Of a stretch of 64,000 nt of DNA, positions 1-7,017 are shown piece after piece (position 1 is the stretch's first letter; every line of letters begins with the position of its first letter). The notes under the pieces are model-generated. The model saw only the letters and a program-made list of their open reading frames with translations, was not told where the DNA came from and searched no databases. The position numbers and the translations under genes were made by a program. The stretch comes from an uncultured SAR86 cluster bacterium (GTDB taxonomy: Bacteria > Pseudomonadota > Gammaproteobacteria > Magnimaribacterales > D2472): contig CACKRJ010000003.1 of assembly GCA_902602595.1 (NCBI GenBank), positions 1 through 64,000 on the forward strand, given 5' to 3'.

Positions 1-1
1 A

Positions 2-583
2 TATAAAAATAGAATTTCTCAAACTCATGCAAAAATTAATATCAAAACTGTAAACTCAATAGCTGCTCCTGAACTATTAACACCCTCAAGACTTGAAACT
101 CAACTCGATCAGTCTCTTGCTTTTGTGAAAGGAACTGCATCAACCTTTCTTAGATGGGTGCACGAATTTAAAGCTAATCATAAGAATCAATTACCCATGG
201 GTGATCAATCTTTTTTTCAAGCAGCAGGTGGTGATCCTAAAATTTGTTACCTTCATGGATATTATGAGTTTGGCAAAGATGAATATATGGAAATCACTAC
301 TGATATACCTGATTGTGAATACTGGAATTTTCAATTAGAAAATTATTGGATGGAATCTCTTGATTATAGGCATTTTCCTATCCATATAAATGGATCATCG
401 GCAATTCTTAATAAGGATAAAACTTTAACTATTAATGTTAGTCACTACCCCATTAATATTAAAAATAATCTTATAACCGAGGGTCGCAATAATGGAGCAA
501 TGCTCCTTCGATGGATAGGCGCTAGCGATCATCCAATCCCAAAAGTAGAAATAAAAAATATTTATTCAATGGGAGCTAGCTGA
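2..583 (+). CDS. DUF1214-like protein, 5' end outside window
   Basis: The reading frame is open from base 2 through the first internal ATG at 125, so the protein starts upstream of the window and about 193 residues are visible. The C-terminal half has the aromatic-rich pattern typical of DUF1214 proteins (DIPDCEYWNFQLENYWMESL and a later LRWIG segment). That family often accompanies sulfotransferases and steroid or lipid genes, but its biochemical role is not settled. The stop codon shares one base with the ATG of the sulfotransferase gene (TGATG at 581-585), which suggests translational coupling. The family call rests on pattern recognition only, so it is moderate; the existence of the gene is secure. 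Confidence 0.7.
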   Translation, partial: YKNRISQTHAKINIKTVNSIAAPELLTPSRLETQLDQSLAFVKGTASTFLRWVHEFKANHKNQLPMGDQSFFQAAGGDPKICYLHGYYEFGKDEYMEITTDIPDCEYWNFQLENYWMESLDYRHFPIHINGSSAILNKDKTLTINVSHYPINIKNNLITEGRNNGAMLLRWIGASDHPIPKVEIKNIYSMGAS

Positions 584-1722
584 TGCTTGATTCTGTATCA
601 ATAAAAAATGAAGCTATAAATCAAACTAAATTAGAAAATTTTGGCAATCCTTTATTTTTAGATGGGTTTGAAAGTCTCGTTCAATCTATTAATTACGAAG
701 CAGATTTAAATGATATTGGATTAGATGCACAAAAATATAGATTGACTGGTGTGTTAGCTAATTTATTGATGATTGAAGAAGCTTGTATCAGGCATCCAGA
801 AATACTTACTGAAGAAATTAATTCTCCTGTTGTAATTGTTGGACTGCCAAGAACAGGAAGCACCATGACCCACAGACTTCTTGCTTCTGATCCAAACCAT
901 ACTGCAATGCTTTGGTGGGAAGGAAGATATCCAGCAATGCTAAAAGATGAATTGCGCGGCAATCCAAAAGAACGAATGGAAATGGGCAAAGCTGAAGTTG
1001 AAGCAGTGATGCAAGCATCGCCAGAAGCTCTTACCATTCACCCTTGGGATTACAAAGGTGCAGATGAAGAAATTTTACTTTTAGAGCATACTTTTTTTAG
1101 CACAGTACCAGAATCATTTATGCGCCTACCCTCTTATTCTAAATGGGTTGAATCACAAGACCATATTCATGCATATGCGCAACTTAAAAAAATGCTTCAA
1201 TATCTTCAATGGCAAAATCCTGGAAGAGAAAAGAAAAGATGGGTTTTAAAGTCACCTCACCATCTAGGCTTCATAGATAAGTTATTAAAAATTTTTCCAG
1301 ATTCAAAAGTTATACAGACTCATAGAGACCCATTAAAAACTGTGCCATCATTTTGTTCAATGTGTGCAAATTTATTTGAGCCCCTTACAAATTCATATGA
1401 TAAAAATGAAATTGGTCATCATTGGGCCCATAAATTAGCCAAGGTCTTAAATCACTGTATGAAGATTAGCAATGAAAACAAAGATAATTTCCTTAATCTT
1501 GAATTTAATAAGATGATTCAAGATCCTATTCTTGAAATGAATGAGGTTTATAACTTTATTGGTGAGGATTTTACTGACCAAGCAGAAAATGCAATGAAGG
1601 CATGGAAAGAAGAAAATCAACACGAAATGGGCGCTCATCAATACTCACTAGAAGAGTTTGGACTAGAAAGTTCATTCATTGATAATTACTTTCAAGAATA
1701 CATTAATCAATATATAAAATAG
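583..1722 (+). CDS. sulfotransferase family protein
   Basis: A 379-residue PAPS-dependent sulfotransferase of the Sulfotransfer_3 type, expected to move a sulfonate group from PAPS to a hydroxyl of an unknown small acceptor in the cytoplasm. The 5'-phosphosulfate loop GLPRTGST lies at residues 87-94, and the 3'-phosphate region appears as VIQTHRDPLKTVPSF around 244-257, preceded by the usual WVLKSPHH. Length fits the family. It is coupled to the DUF1214-like gene by a one-base overlap and is followed after 8 bases by an SDR gene, so these genes probably form one transcript. Substrate cannot be read from the sequence; a sterol or hydroxylated lipid is a guess from the neighbours. Confidence 0.85.
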   Translation: MLDSVSIKNEAINQTKLENFGNPLFLDGFESLVQSINYEADLNDIGLDAQKYRLTGVLANLLMIEEACIRHPEILTEEINSPVVIVGLPRTGSTMTHRLLASDPNHTAMLWWEGRYPAMLKDELRGNPKERMEMGKAEVEAVMQASPEALTIHPWDYKGADEEILLLEHTFFSTVPESFMRLPSYSKWVESQDHIHAYAQLKKMLQYLQWQNPGREKKRWVLKSPHHLGFIDKLLKIFPDSKVIQTHRDPLKTVPSFCSMCANLFEPLTNSYDKNEIGHHWAHKLAKVLNHCMKISNENKDNFLNLEFNKMIQDPILEMNEVYNFIGEDFTDQAENAMKAWKEENQHEMGAHQYSLEEFGLESSFIDNYFQEYINQYIK

Positions 1723-1730
1723 GAACTAAT

Positions 1731-2507
1731 ATGTTATTAAAAGATAAAGTAGTAATTATTTCCGGTATTGGACCAGGGTTAGGTCAAGAGCTTGCATATG
1801 GAGCTGCTAGAGAGGGTGCAAAAATTGCTATATCGGCTAGATCAACTGATCTATTAAATAAACTCAAAGAAGAAATTGGAGAAAAATCAGAAGTGGTTGC
1901 AATCCCTTGTGACATCACTAAACCAGATGAATGTAAAAATTTAGTTGACAAAACAATTAAAAAATATGGAAGACTTGATGGCTTAATCAATAGTGCTTAT
2001 CGTGCAGGTGATTTCAAAGAAATTGAAGATTCTGATTTTTCTGATTGGCAAGAAACTATGAACACAAACTTTTTTGGAACCATGAATCTAACCATGGCTG
2101 CAATTAAAGAAATGACTCCAAATCAACAAGGTTCAATTGTAATGATCAATAGCTTAATAACAAAAAAACCTCTGCCAACTCAAGGTGGGTATGCAGCATC
2201 AAAAGGTGCTCTAGCTACTGCAACTAAAATTCTTGCAAAAGAGCTTGGCCCAAAAGGAATAAGGGTTAACTCAGTATACATGGGATGGATGTGGGGTCCG
2301 CCTGTTGAAATGTATGTAAATTTTACAGCTGAATCTATGGGTGTAGAACCTAAAGATGTAATAGACGACGTTACTAAAGATATTCCATTGGGAATAATTC
2401 CTGATGATAGTGATTGCGCTAATGCTGCATTATTTCTAATCTCTGACCTCGCAAAAGTTATTACTGGAGCTAACTTAGATGTAAATGGTGGAGAATTTAT
2501 GTCTTGA
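1731..2507 (+). CDS. SDR family NAD(P)-dependent oxidoreductase
   Basis: A 258-residue classical short-chain dehydrogenase/reductase. The cofactor loop is GIGPGLG at residues 12-18, and the catalytic residues are S141, Y154 and K158 (YAASK). The C-terminal DVNGGEFMS is typical of the family. It likely oxidises or reduces a secondary alcohol or ketone in the same pathway as the upstream sulfotransferase and the downstream Rieske oxygenase. ATG at 1731 follows a GGA-containing ribosome site (TAGGAACTAAT). An acidic residue after strand 2 is not obvious (SARSTD instead), so NADP preference is possible. Substrate unknown. Confidence 0.9.
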   Translation: MLLKDKVVIISGIGPGLGQELAYGAAREGAKIAISARSTDLLNKLKEEIGEKSEVVAIPCDITKPDECKNLVDKTIKKYGRLDGLINSAYRAGDFKEIEDSDFSDWQETMNTNFFGTMNLTMAAIKEMTPNQQGSIVMINSLITKKPLPTQGGYAASKGALATATKILAKELGPKGIRVNSVYMGWMWGPPVEMYVNFTAESMGVEPKDVIDDVTKDIPLGIIPDDSDCANAALFLISDLAKVITGANLDVNGGEFMS

Positions 2508-2624
2508 TAGCTTATTTATATATAAATGATCAGAATCAAATTAATTCGTCAAGAATTATGTAAATATTCACAGTTTTATTACGATCTTGTCATTTCTATG
2601 CTTTTTATTTATTAAAATCTATAA

Positions 2625-3491
2625 ATGTTTATTAACAAGAATATTCATACTATTGACCTAATGCTGGGTATTCCAGAACAAGAAGATAGATCAGATTGGT
2701 ATAAGTTTATGGAGCCTCTGCTTCGAGATGAAGAATCAAGGTCCATGTTTAAGATGCCAGCTCAATATATGTTTAAAGATATTCCTGAAACAGGTTCTCA
2801 CGATGACTTTATCCAATACACAATTGAACAAATGGATAAATTTTATATCAATCAAGCAATGATAGGATTTCATGAGAAATCAGAAGTTAAAATTAAGGCT
2901 GCAAAAAACCATGCAGATAGATTCTTTTTTGATCTCCCTGTAAACCCTAATATTGAAAATGAATCTGAAAATATTAAAAGGCATTATGAAACTTATGGCA
3001 TAAAAGCTGTAAGCGCATTCCCCTCTGGTATGTATCCTCAGATCGCAATCAATGATCAAAGGTGGCACCCAATATATGAGATGTGTGTTGAGTTAGATAT
3101 ACCTTTTTTCTGTTGTGTAGGTGTTCCTGGACCAAGAATACCAATGGCGCCTCAAAAAGTTGAATTAATTGATGAGGTTTGTTGGTATTTTCCTGAGTTA
3201 AAGTTTGTCATGCGTCATGGAGCAGAACCCTGGACAGCTCTAGCATGTAAATTAATGCTCAAATATCCAAATTTGTATTATTCAACCAGTGCTTTCTCAC
3301 CAAAACATTATCCAAAAGATATTATAAATTTTGCTAATACACGTGGAAAAAATAAAATTATGTATGCGGGATATTTCCCAATGGGCTTATCTTTAGATAA
3401 AATTTTTAGTGAAATGAATAATGTACCTTTTAATGAGGATGTTTGGCCATTATTTTTGGGAGACAATGCGAAGAGAATACTTAAATTATAG
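2625..3491 (+). CDS. amidohydrolase-2-like TIM-barrel protein
   Basis: A 288-residue protein with the overall plan of the Amidohydro_2 family: the middle MRHGAEPW motif (usually HGGxPW) and a C-terminal DNAKRILKL (usually xNAxRLxxL). Two hallmarks are altered. The N-terminal HxH metal motif is replaced by IHTIDLML, and the late GTDxP acidic motif is replaced by AGYFPMG. It may therefore act with fewer metal ligands or without hydrolysis. It starts at ATG 2625 after a 117-base gap that holds nothing I recognise, and it ends 19 bases before the Rieske gene, so it probably belongs with it. Exact function unknown. Confidence 0.75.
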   Translation: MFINKNIHTIDLMLGIPEQEDRSDWYKFMEPLLRDEESRSMFKMPAQYMFKDIPETGSHDDFIQYTIEQMDKFYINQAMIGFHEKSEVKIKAAKNHADRFFFDLPVNPNIENESENIKRHYETYGIKAVSAFPSGMYPQIAINDQRWHPIYEMCVELDIPFFCCVGVPGPRIPMAPQKVELIDEVCWYFPELKFVMRHGAEPWTALACKLMLKYPNLYYSTSAFSPKHYPKDIINFANTRGKNKIMYAGYFPMGLSLDKIFSEMNNVPFNEDVWPLFLGDNAKRILKL

Positions 3492-3510
3492 ATATAATTA
3501 ATACCACGCT

Positions 3511-4494
3511 ATGACAGAAAAACAAAGATATTCAATGTTACAAATTCCATTTGGTTGGTACGTTGTAGATTATTCCAATGAACTTAATCCAGGGGATGTA
3601 AAAGCTGTTCGTTATTTTGCCCAAGATCAAGTGCTTTTCAGAACTGAATCAGGCGAAGTAAGTATGTTAGATGCTTATTGTCCTCACTTGGGAGCCCATC
3701 TTGGACACGGAGGAATTATTAATGGTGAATGTATCGAATGTCCTTTCCACGCATGGAGATGGAAAACAGATGGAAAAATCGGTGAAATACCTTATGCAAA
3801 AAATATTCCTCCAAAAGCCAAAGAAACTAAAATATTTACATATCCAACTATTGAAAGAAATAATCTGATATATGCTTGGTATCATCCCAATGGCGAAGAA
3901 CCTCATTATGAAGTTGAAACTTATCCAGAAATTAATGATCCTGAGTGGGGTGATGAATTTGAAAAGTTTGAATATCGTATTAAGTGTCATATTCAAGATA
4001 TGGCAGAAAATGCCGTTGATGCAGCTCATTTTATGTATGTTCATGGAGTCGCTTCATATCCAGAATTTGAAGTAACTTACAAAGATCAAAAAAGATTTTT
4101 TTACCAAAAAGCTGACATGATAACTCCTAGAGGTACTGTCAAAGGCAAAATATCTGGAGCATCTAACGGACCTGGTGATAATTTTACAAAATTTGAAGGT
4201 ATTTGTGACACTCTCCTGCTTGGTTCAACAACGCCAACTGAAAATGAAGAGGTAATTACTAGATTTTCATTTCTCCAAAAAAAGGTTAACGGTGCGGTCC
4301 CAGCTGGTGGTGTTGGAGCAGCAATAATTGCAGATATCAATAAACAAGTTAAAGAGGATATTCCGGTTTGGGAAAATAAAAAGTATGCATCTAAACCTGT
4401 GCTCTGTGATTCAGATGGCCCAATTGCTAAATTTAGAAAACATTTTTCATCATTTTATGCTGAAAATGATCAGACAAAATCTATAGAAAATTAA
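3511..4494 (+). CDS. Rieske non-heme iron oxygenase, KshA-like
   Basis: A 327-residue oxygenase component. The Rieske [2Fe-2S] ligands are C57, H59, C77 and H80, and the mononuclear iron site is visible as NAVDAAHFMYVH with N167, H173 and H178. The C-terminal stretch VWENKKYASKPVLCDSDGP resembles the corresponding part of 3-ketosteroid 9-alpha-hydroxylase (KshA) and of cholesterol 7-desaturases, so a steroid or other polycyclic lipid is the best substrate guess. It needs a separate reductase, which is not in this window; a rubredoxin is encoded on the opposite strand just downstream. It is somewhat shorter than typical KshA (about 380 residues). Confidence 0.85.
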   Translation: MTEKQRYSMLQIPFGWYVVDYSNELNPGDVKAVRYFAQDQVLFRTESGEVSMLDAYCPHLGAHLGHGGIINGECIECPFHAWRWKTDGKIGEIPYAKNIPPKAKETKIFTYPTIERNNLIYAWYHPNGEEPHYEVETYPEINDPEWGDEFEKFEYRIKCHIQDMAENAVDAAHFMYVHGVASYPEFEVTYKDQKRFFYQKADMITPRGTVKGKISGASNGPGDNFTKFEGICDTLLLGSTTPTENEEVITRFSFLQKKVNGAVPAGGVGAAIIADINKQVKEDIPVWENKKYASKPVLCDSDGPIAKFRKHFSSFYAENDQTKSIEN

Positions 4495-4550
4495 TTCTTT
4501 TTAAGATAATTGTAAATAAATCTTGGTATTGGATTTGTTTTATAGAAAAT

Positions 4551-4721
4551 CTATTCCTCTAGTAATTCAAAATCAAACTTACTGACTCCGCATTCTGGGC
4601 ATACCCACTCATCAGGAATATCTTCCCATCTTGTTCCAGGCGCTAAACCATCCTCAGGATCACCAAGCTCCTCATCATAAATGTAGCCACAAATGACGCA
4701 TTCATATTTTCTATACGGCAT
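4551..4721 (-). CDS. rubredoxin
   Basis: A 56-residue rubredoxin found by translating the minus strand. The two CxxC iron knuckles read CVICGYIYD near residue 8 and CPECGVSKFDF near residue 41, with the conserved GLAPGTRWEDIPDEW between them. It carries one Fe(Cys)4 centre and passes single electrons, for instance to alkane or other hydroxylases. It begins with ATG at 4721, overlapping the 3' end of the symporter gene by 11 bases, so it is last in a CBS-symporter-rubredoxin transcript and convergent with the Rieske oxygenase gene. The 56 bases between the two stops hold no clear terminator. Confidence 0.93.
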   Translation of the reverse strand: MPYRKYECVICGYIYDEELGDPEDGLAPGTRWEDIPDEWVCPECGVSKFDFELLEE

Positions 4722-6060
4722 GGTTGCTTAACTCAGATTTAATTTTTTCATGATCCTCTCTTCCTAATGAATGGGTGAATAATAGATATGAAGCAATAGA
4801 ATAACTAATGATTGGTACAAATGTATAGATATAGTAAATGGCCATTTTAGATGACTCTGTATTTGATGTTCCAATAGAGATATCAAATCCCCAATAAAGC
4901 TCTAACACTAAGTAAGGAAGAACTGCTGCAAGCGCAAACCCTATTTTTGTTAGAGTTGTTAGAAATGAAAAAACAGTTCCAGAGATATTCTCTCCTACTT
5001 CTACTGTTAATTTATCAGAAACATCTGCTGTCATTGCATTGATTAAAGGAAGTGGGCCAGAGAATGAAATTCCATATAAAACTATAAATGAGCCAACCGC
5101 AATTAATTTATATCCAGTCTCAATATCTTTAATAAACCAATAACCAATAAAGCCTGATGTCAAAACAATAATGGCATAAATACATGAGATTCCTGCAGCA
5201 AAATGCTTTGAAGTTTTTAAACTTAGGTATCTCCATATTGCTAAACCAAAAACACTAACAACATAATAAATTAGCATCAATCTAGAAGAGTATTCAGGAA
5301 GTTCCATAACAACTTCCATCCAGATCAAATAAAGAGCTCCGTTTAAACTCATGCAGAAGGCTATTAAAACTGCAGCAATAACAATCCTAATTAACATTAT
5401 ATTTGAAAATAATTTCTTAAAGTTTTTAAATGAATTATCAGATCTCTCACCAGGAATTGAATTCGCATAGTCAGGAGTTTGCCATATGGCATTAAGGGTT
5501 ATGATTGGAATACAAAATAATACAAAGATACCAATAGCATTAACTTTTGCCTGTAACGAGGAGTCGGTAATTTCAACAACTGCTGGAATTGCAATCACAG
5601 AAAACATTCCCAAAAGTGCCATCAACTCTCTTAAAGTTAATAACTTAGTCCTTTCGTCGTAATCAGGTGCTAAATAAGTTGCCCAAGATAGCTGGGTAAT
5701 GCTGCTCAATGTAAATGCAGAGTATAGTAAAAATAATCCTCCAAAAAAATATATCCAGGATGGTGATGTAGTTGACGGTAAAAAAATTAAGTAGGTAGCC
5801 AACATAAATATTGGTGCAGAAAGAAAGATCCAATGCTTATGTTTACCCCATCTAGATGGAAATTTATCAATGAGAAGTCCCATCACTGGATCGGTTAAAA
5901 TATCAGTAAATCTTCCAAGAAAAAAAATAATGCCCACCAAAGAAAGACCCAGACCTAGATCATCTGCATAGAAAGGAAGAACAAATATAAAAATTGGCAT
6001 TCCAGCTGCCGACGTAGGAAAATTTAATGATGTGAACGAAAGTCGCTGAAATAAATTCAT
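4711..6060 (-). CDS. MFS transporter, GPH (MelB-like) family
   Basis: A 449-residue integral membrane protein with about twelve hydrophobic segments. The N-terminal part, with VGIIFFLGRFTDILTDPVMG followed by DKFPSRWGKHKHW, is the signature region of MFS_2 or glycoside-pentoside-hexuronide cation symporters, where the Asp residues of helix II bind the coupling cation. In oligotrophic marine bacteria this clade often takes up sugars or unknown organic solutes. It lies 16 bases after the CBS-domain gene and overlaps the rubredoxin start, so the three genes are probably co-transcribed. The substrate cannot be inferred. Confidence 0.85.
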   Translation of the reverse strand: MNLFQRLSFTSLNFPTSAAGMPIFIFVLPFYADDLGLGLSLVGIIFFLGRFTDILTDPVMGLLIDKFPSRWGKHKHWIFLSAPIFMLATYLIFLPSTTSPSWIYFFGGLFLLYSAFTLSSITQLSWATYLAPDYDERTKLLTLRELMALLGMFSVIAIPAVVEITDSSLQAKVNAIGIFVLFCIPIITLNAIWQTPDYANSIPGERSDNSFKNFKKLFSNIMLIRIVIAAVLIAFCMSLNGALYLIWMEVVMELPEYSSRLMLIYYVVSVFGLAIWRYLSLKTSKHFAAGISCIYAIIVLTSGFIGYWFIKDIETGYKLIAVGSFIVLYGISFSGPLPLINAMTADVSDKLTVEVGENISGTVFSFLTTLTKIGFALAAVLPYLVLELYWGFDISIGTSNTESSKMAIYYIYTFVPIISYSIASYLLFTHSLGREDHEKIKSELSNHAV

Positions 6061-6076
6061 AGTTTAAAATTAAACT

Positions 6077-6478
6077 CTAAACTTTGAATACATCCCGCAT
6101 GGAGATAATTCCAACAAGATGCTCATCTGAAAAAACAGGCAAATGCCTAATTTGATTTTCGAGCATAAGTTTTTTTGCTTCTGAGTTAGAAGTATCTGGA
6201 CATGTAAAAATTAACTTCCTTGTCATAACATCTTTAACGGTTTTAGATTCCAAGGTTTTAGCACCACCTGATAAAGCATAAACAAGATCTCGCTCAGTTA
6301 AGATACCAACAACAGACGATTTCGAAAGATGATCTCCAGAACCGCACTCACTTATCATTAGGGCACCAATCTTATTTTTATTCATTAAAGTAGCTGCATC
6401 AAATAAGCTCGAATCCTCGGGAATAGTAAAAATATCCCAGTACTTCTGTTCATTTAAATGATCTTTAACTTTTTTCAT
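6077..6478 (-). CDS. CBS domain pair protein
   Basis: A 133-residue cytoplasmic protein made only of two CBS repeats. The first ends in VGILTERDLVYAL and is followed by VKDVMTRKLI, and the second ends in LVGIISMRDVFKV, the usual repeat endings. Such stand-alone pairs bind adenosine nucleotides and act as energy sensors for partner proteins. It is the first gene of the minus-strand set with the symporter and the rubredoxin, so it may tune one of them. It is divergent from the TonB-C gene across a 133-base gap. Confidence 0.88.
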   Translation of the reverse strand: MKKVKDHLNEQKYWDIFTIPEDSSLFDAATLMNKNKIGALMISECGSGDHLSKSSVVGILTERDLVYALSGGAKTLESKTVKDVMTRKLIFTCPDTSNSEAKKLMLENQIRHLPVFSDEHLVGIISMRDVFKV

Positions 6479-6559
6479 GCTTTATATATTGTGGTAGTTA
6501 AGTAAATTCTGTGAAAGATATTAACACCCAAACTAATTTCTTGGTATTATAAGGTACAA

Positions 6560-6587
6560 TTGAATACGTATAACTAATACTTATAAA
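6560..6587 (+). promoter_or_regulatory. putative sigma-70 promoter for the TonB-C gene
   Basis: TTGAAT at 6560-6565 and TATAAA at 6582-6587 are separated by 16 bases, 25 bases ahead of the ATG at 6612. In DNA this AT-rich such matches can occur by chance, so this is a suggestion. Confidence 0.35.
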
Positions 6588-6611
6588 TAACTATAACAAT
6601 ATAAAAACATT

Positions 6612-6986
6612 ATGAAATCTATAAATTCCCTCTCAGTTTTTGTTTTTGCATTTTTGCTTGCTGCACCTACCTTTGCTGGTGACAAAGGATACGTTGGAGA
6701 AGAAGGTACGGAAATTGAAGTAACTCGAGTTTCAAGCCCAGCACCTGAATATCCAAGAAGAGCTATAAGGCTTGGTGTAGAGGGCTCCGTAAGATTAGAA
6801 TTTGATGTTGACACAGATGGTTCAGTCCTAGATCCATATGTGGTTGAAAGCAGTCCCGCTGGAGTATTTGATAGAGCAGCTATCAAAGCTGTAAGAAAAT
6901 TCTTGTATCAACCTCCAACTTACAATGGAACATCGGTTAAGGTTAATAACGTTCAAATTGATCTTACTTTTAAACTCGCTAACTAA
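6612..6986 (+). CDS. TonB C-terminal domain protein, secreted
   Basis: A 124-residue protein with a cleavable signal peptide (about residues 1-22, ending AAPTFAG) and then one TonB C-terminal domain: PEYPRRAIRLGVEGSVRLEFDVDTDG, then AAIKAVRKFLYQPP. Full TonB proteins have an uncleaved anchor that contacts ExbB/ExbD and a proline-rich spacer; both are absent, and no exbBD is adjacent. It is probably a soluble periplasmic protein that binds a TonB box, peptidoglycan or another partner. It lies 31 bases before the hybrid kinase gene and may be co-transcribed with it, which would connect envelope state to signalling; that link is inference. Confidence 0.82.
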   Translation: MKSINSLSVFVFAFLLAAPTFAGDKGYVGEEGTEIEVTRVSSPAPEYPRRAIRLGVEGSVRLEFDVDTDGSVLDPYVVESSPAGVFDRAAIKAVRKFLYQPPTYNGTSVKVNNVQIDLTFKLAN

Positions 6987-7017
6987 CATTTAGTTTTAAT
7001 ATAGCCGAAGCATACCT

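Noticed and set aside
693-1037. 114-codon minus-strand ORF
   Set aside because: Antisense to the PAPS-binding loop of the sulfotransferase gene; no features.
3667-4044. 125-codon minus-strand ORF
   Set aside because: Antisense to the Rieske oxygenase gene across its iron-binding motifs; no family features.
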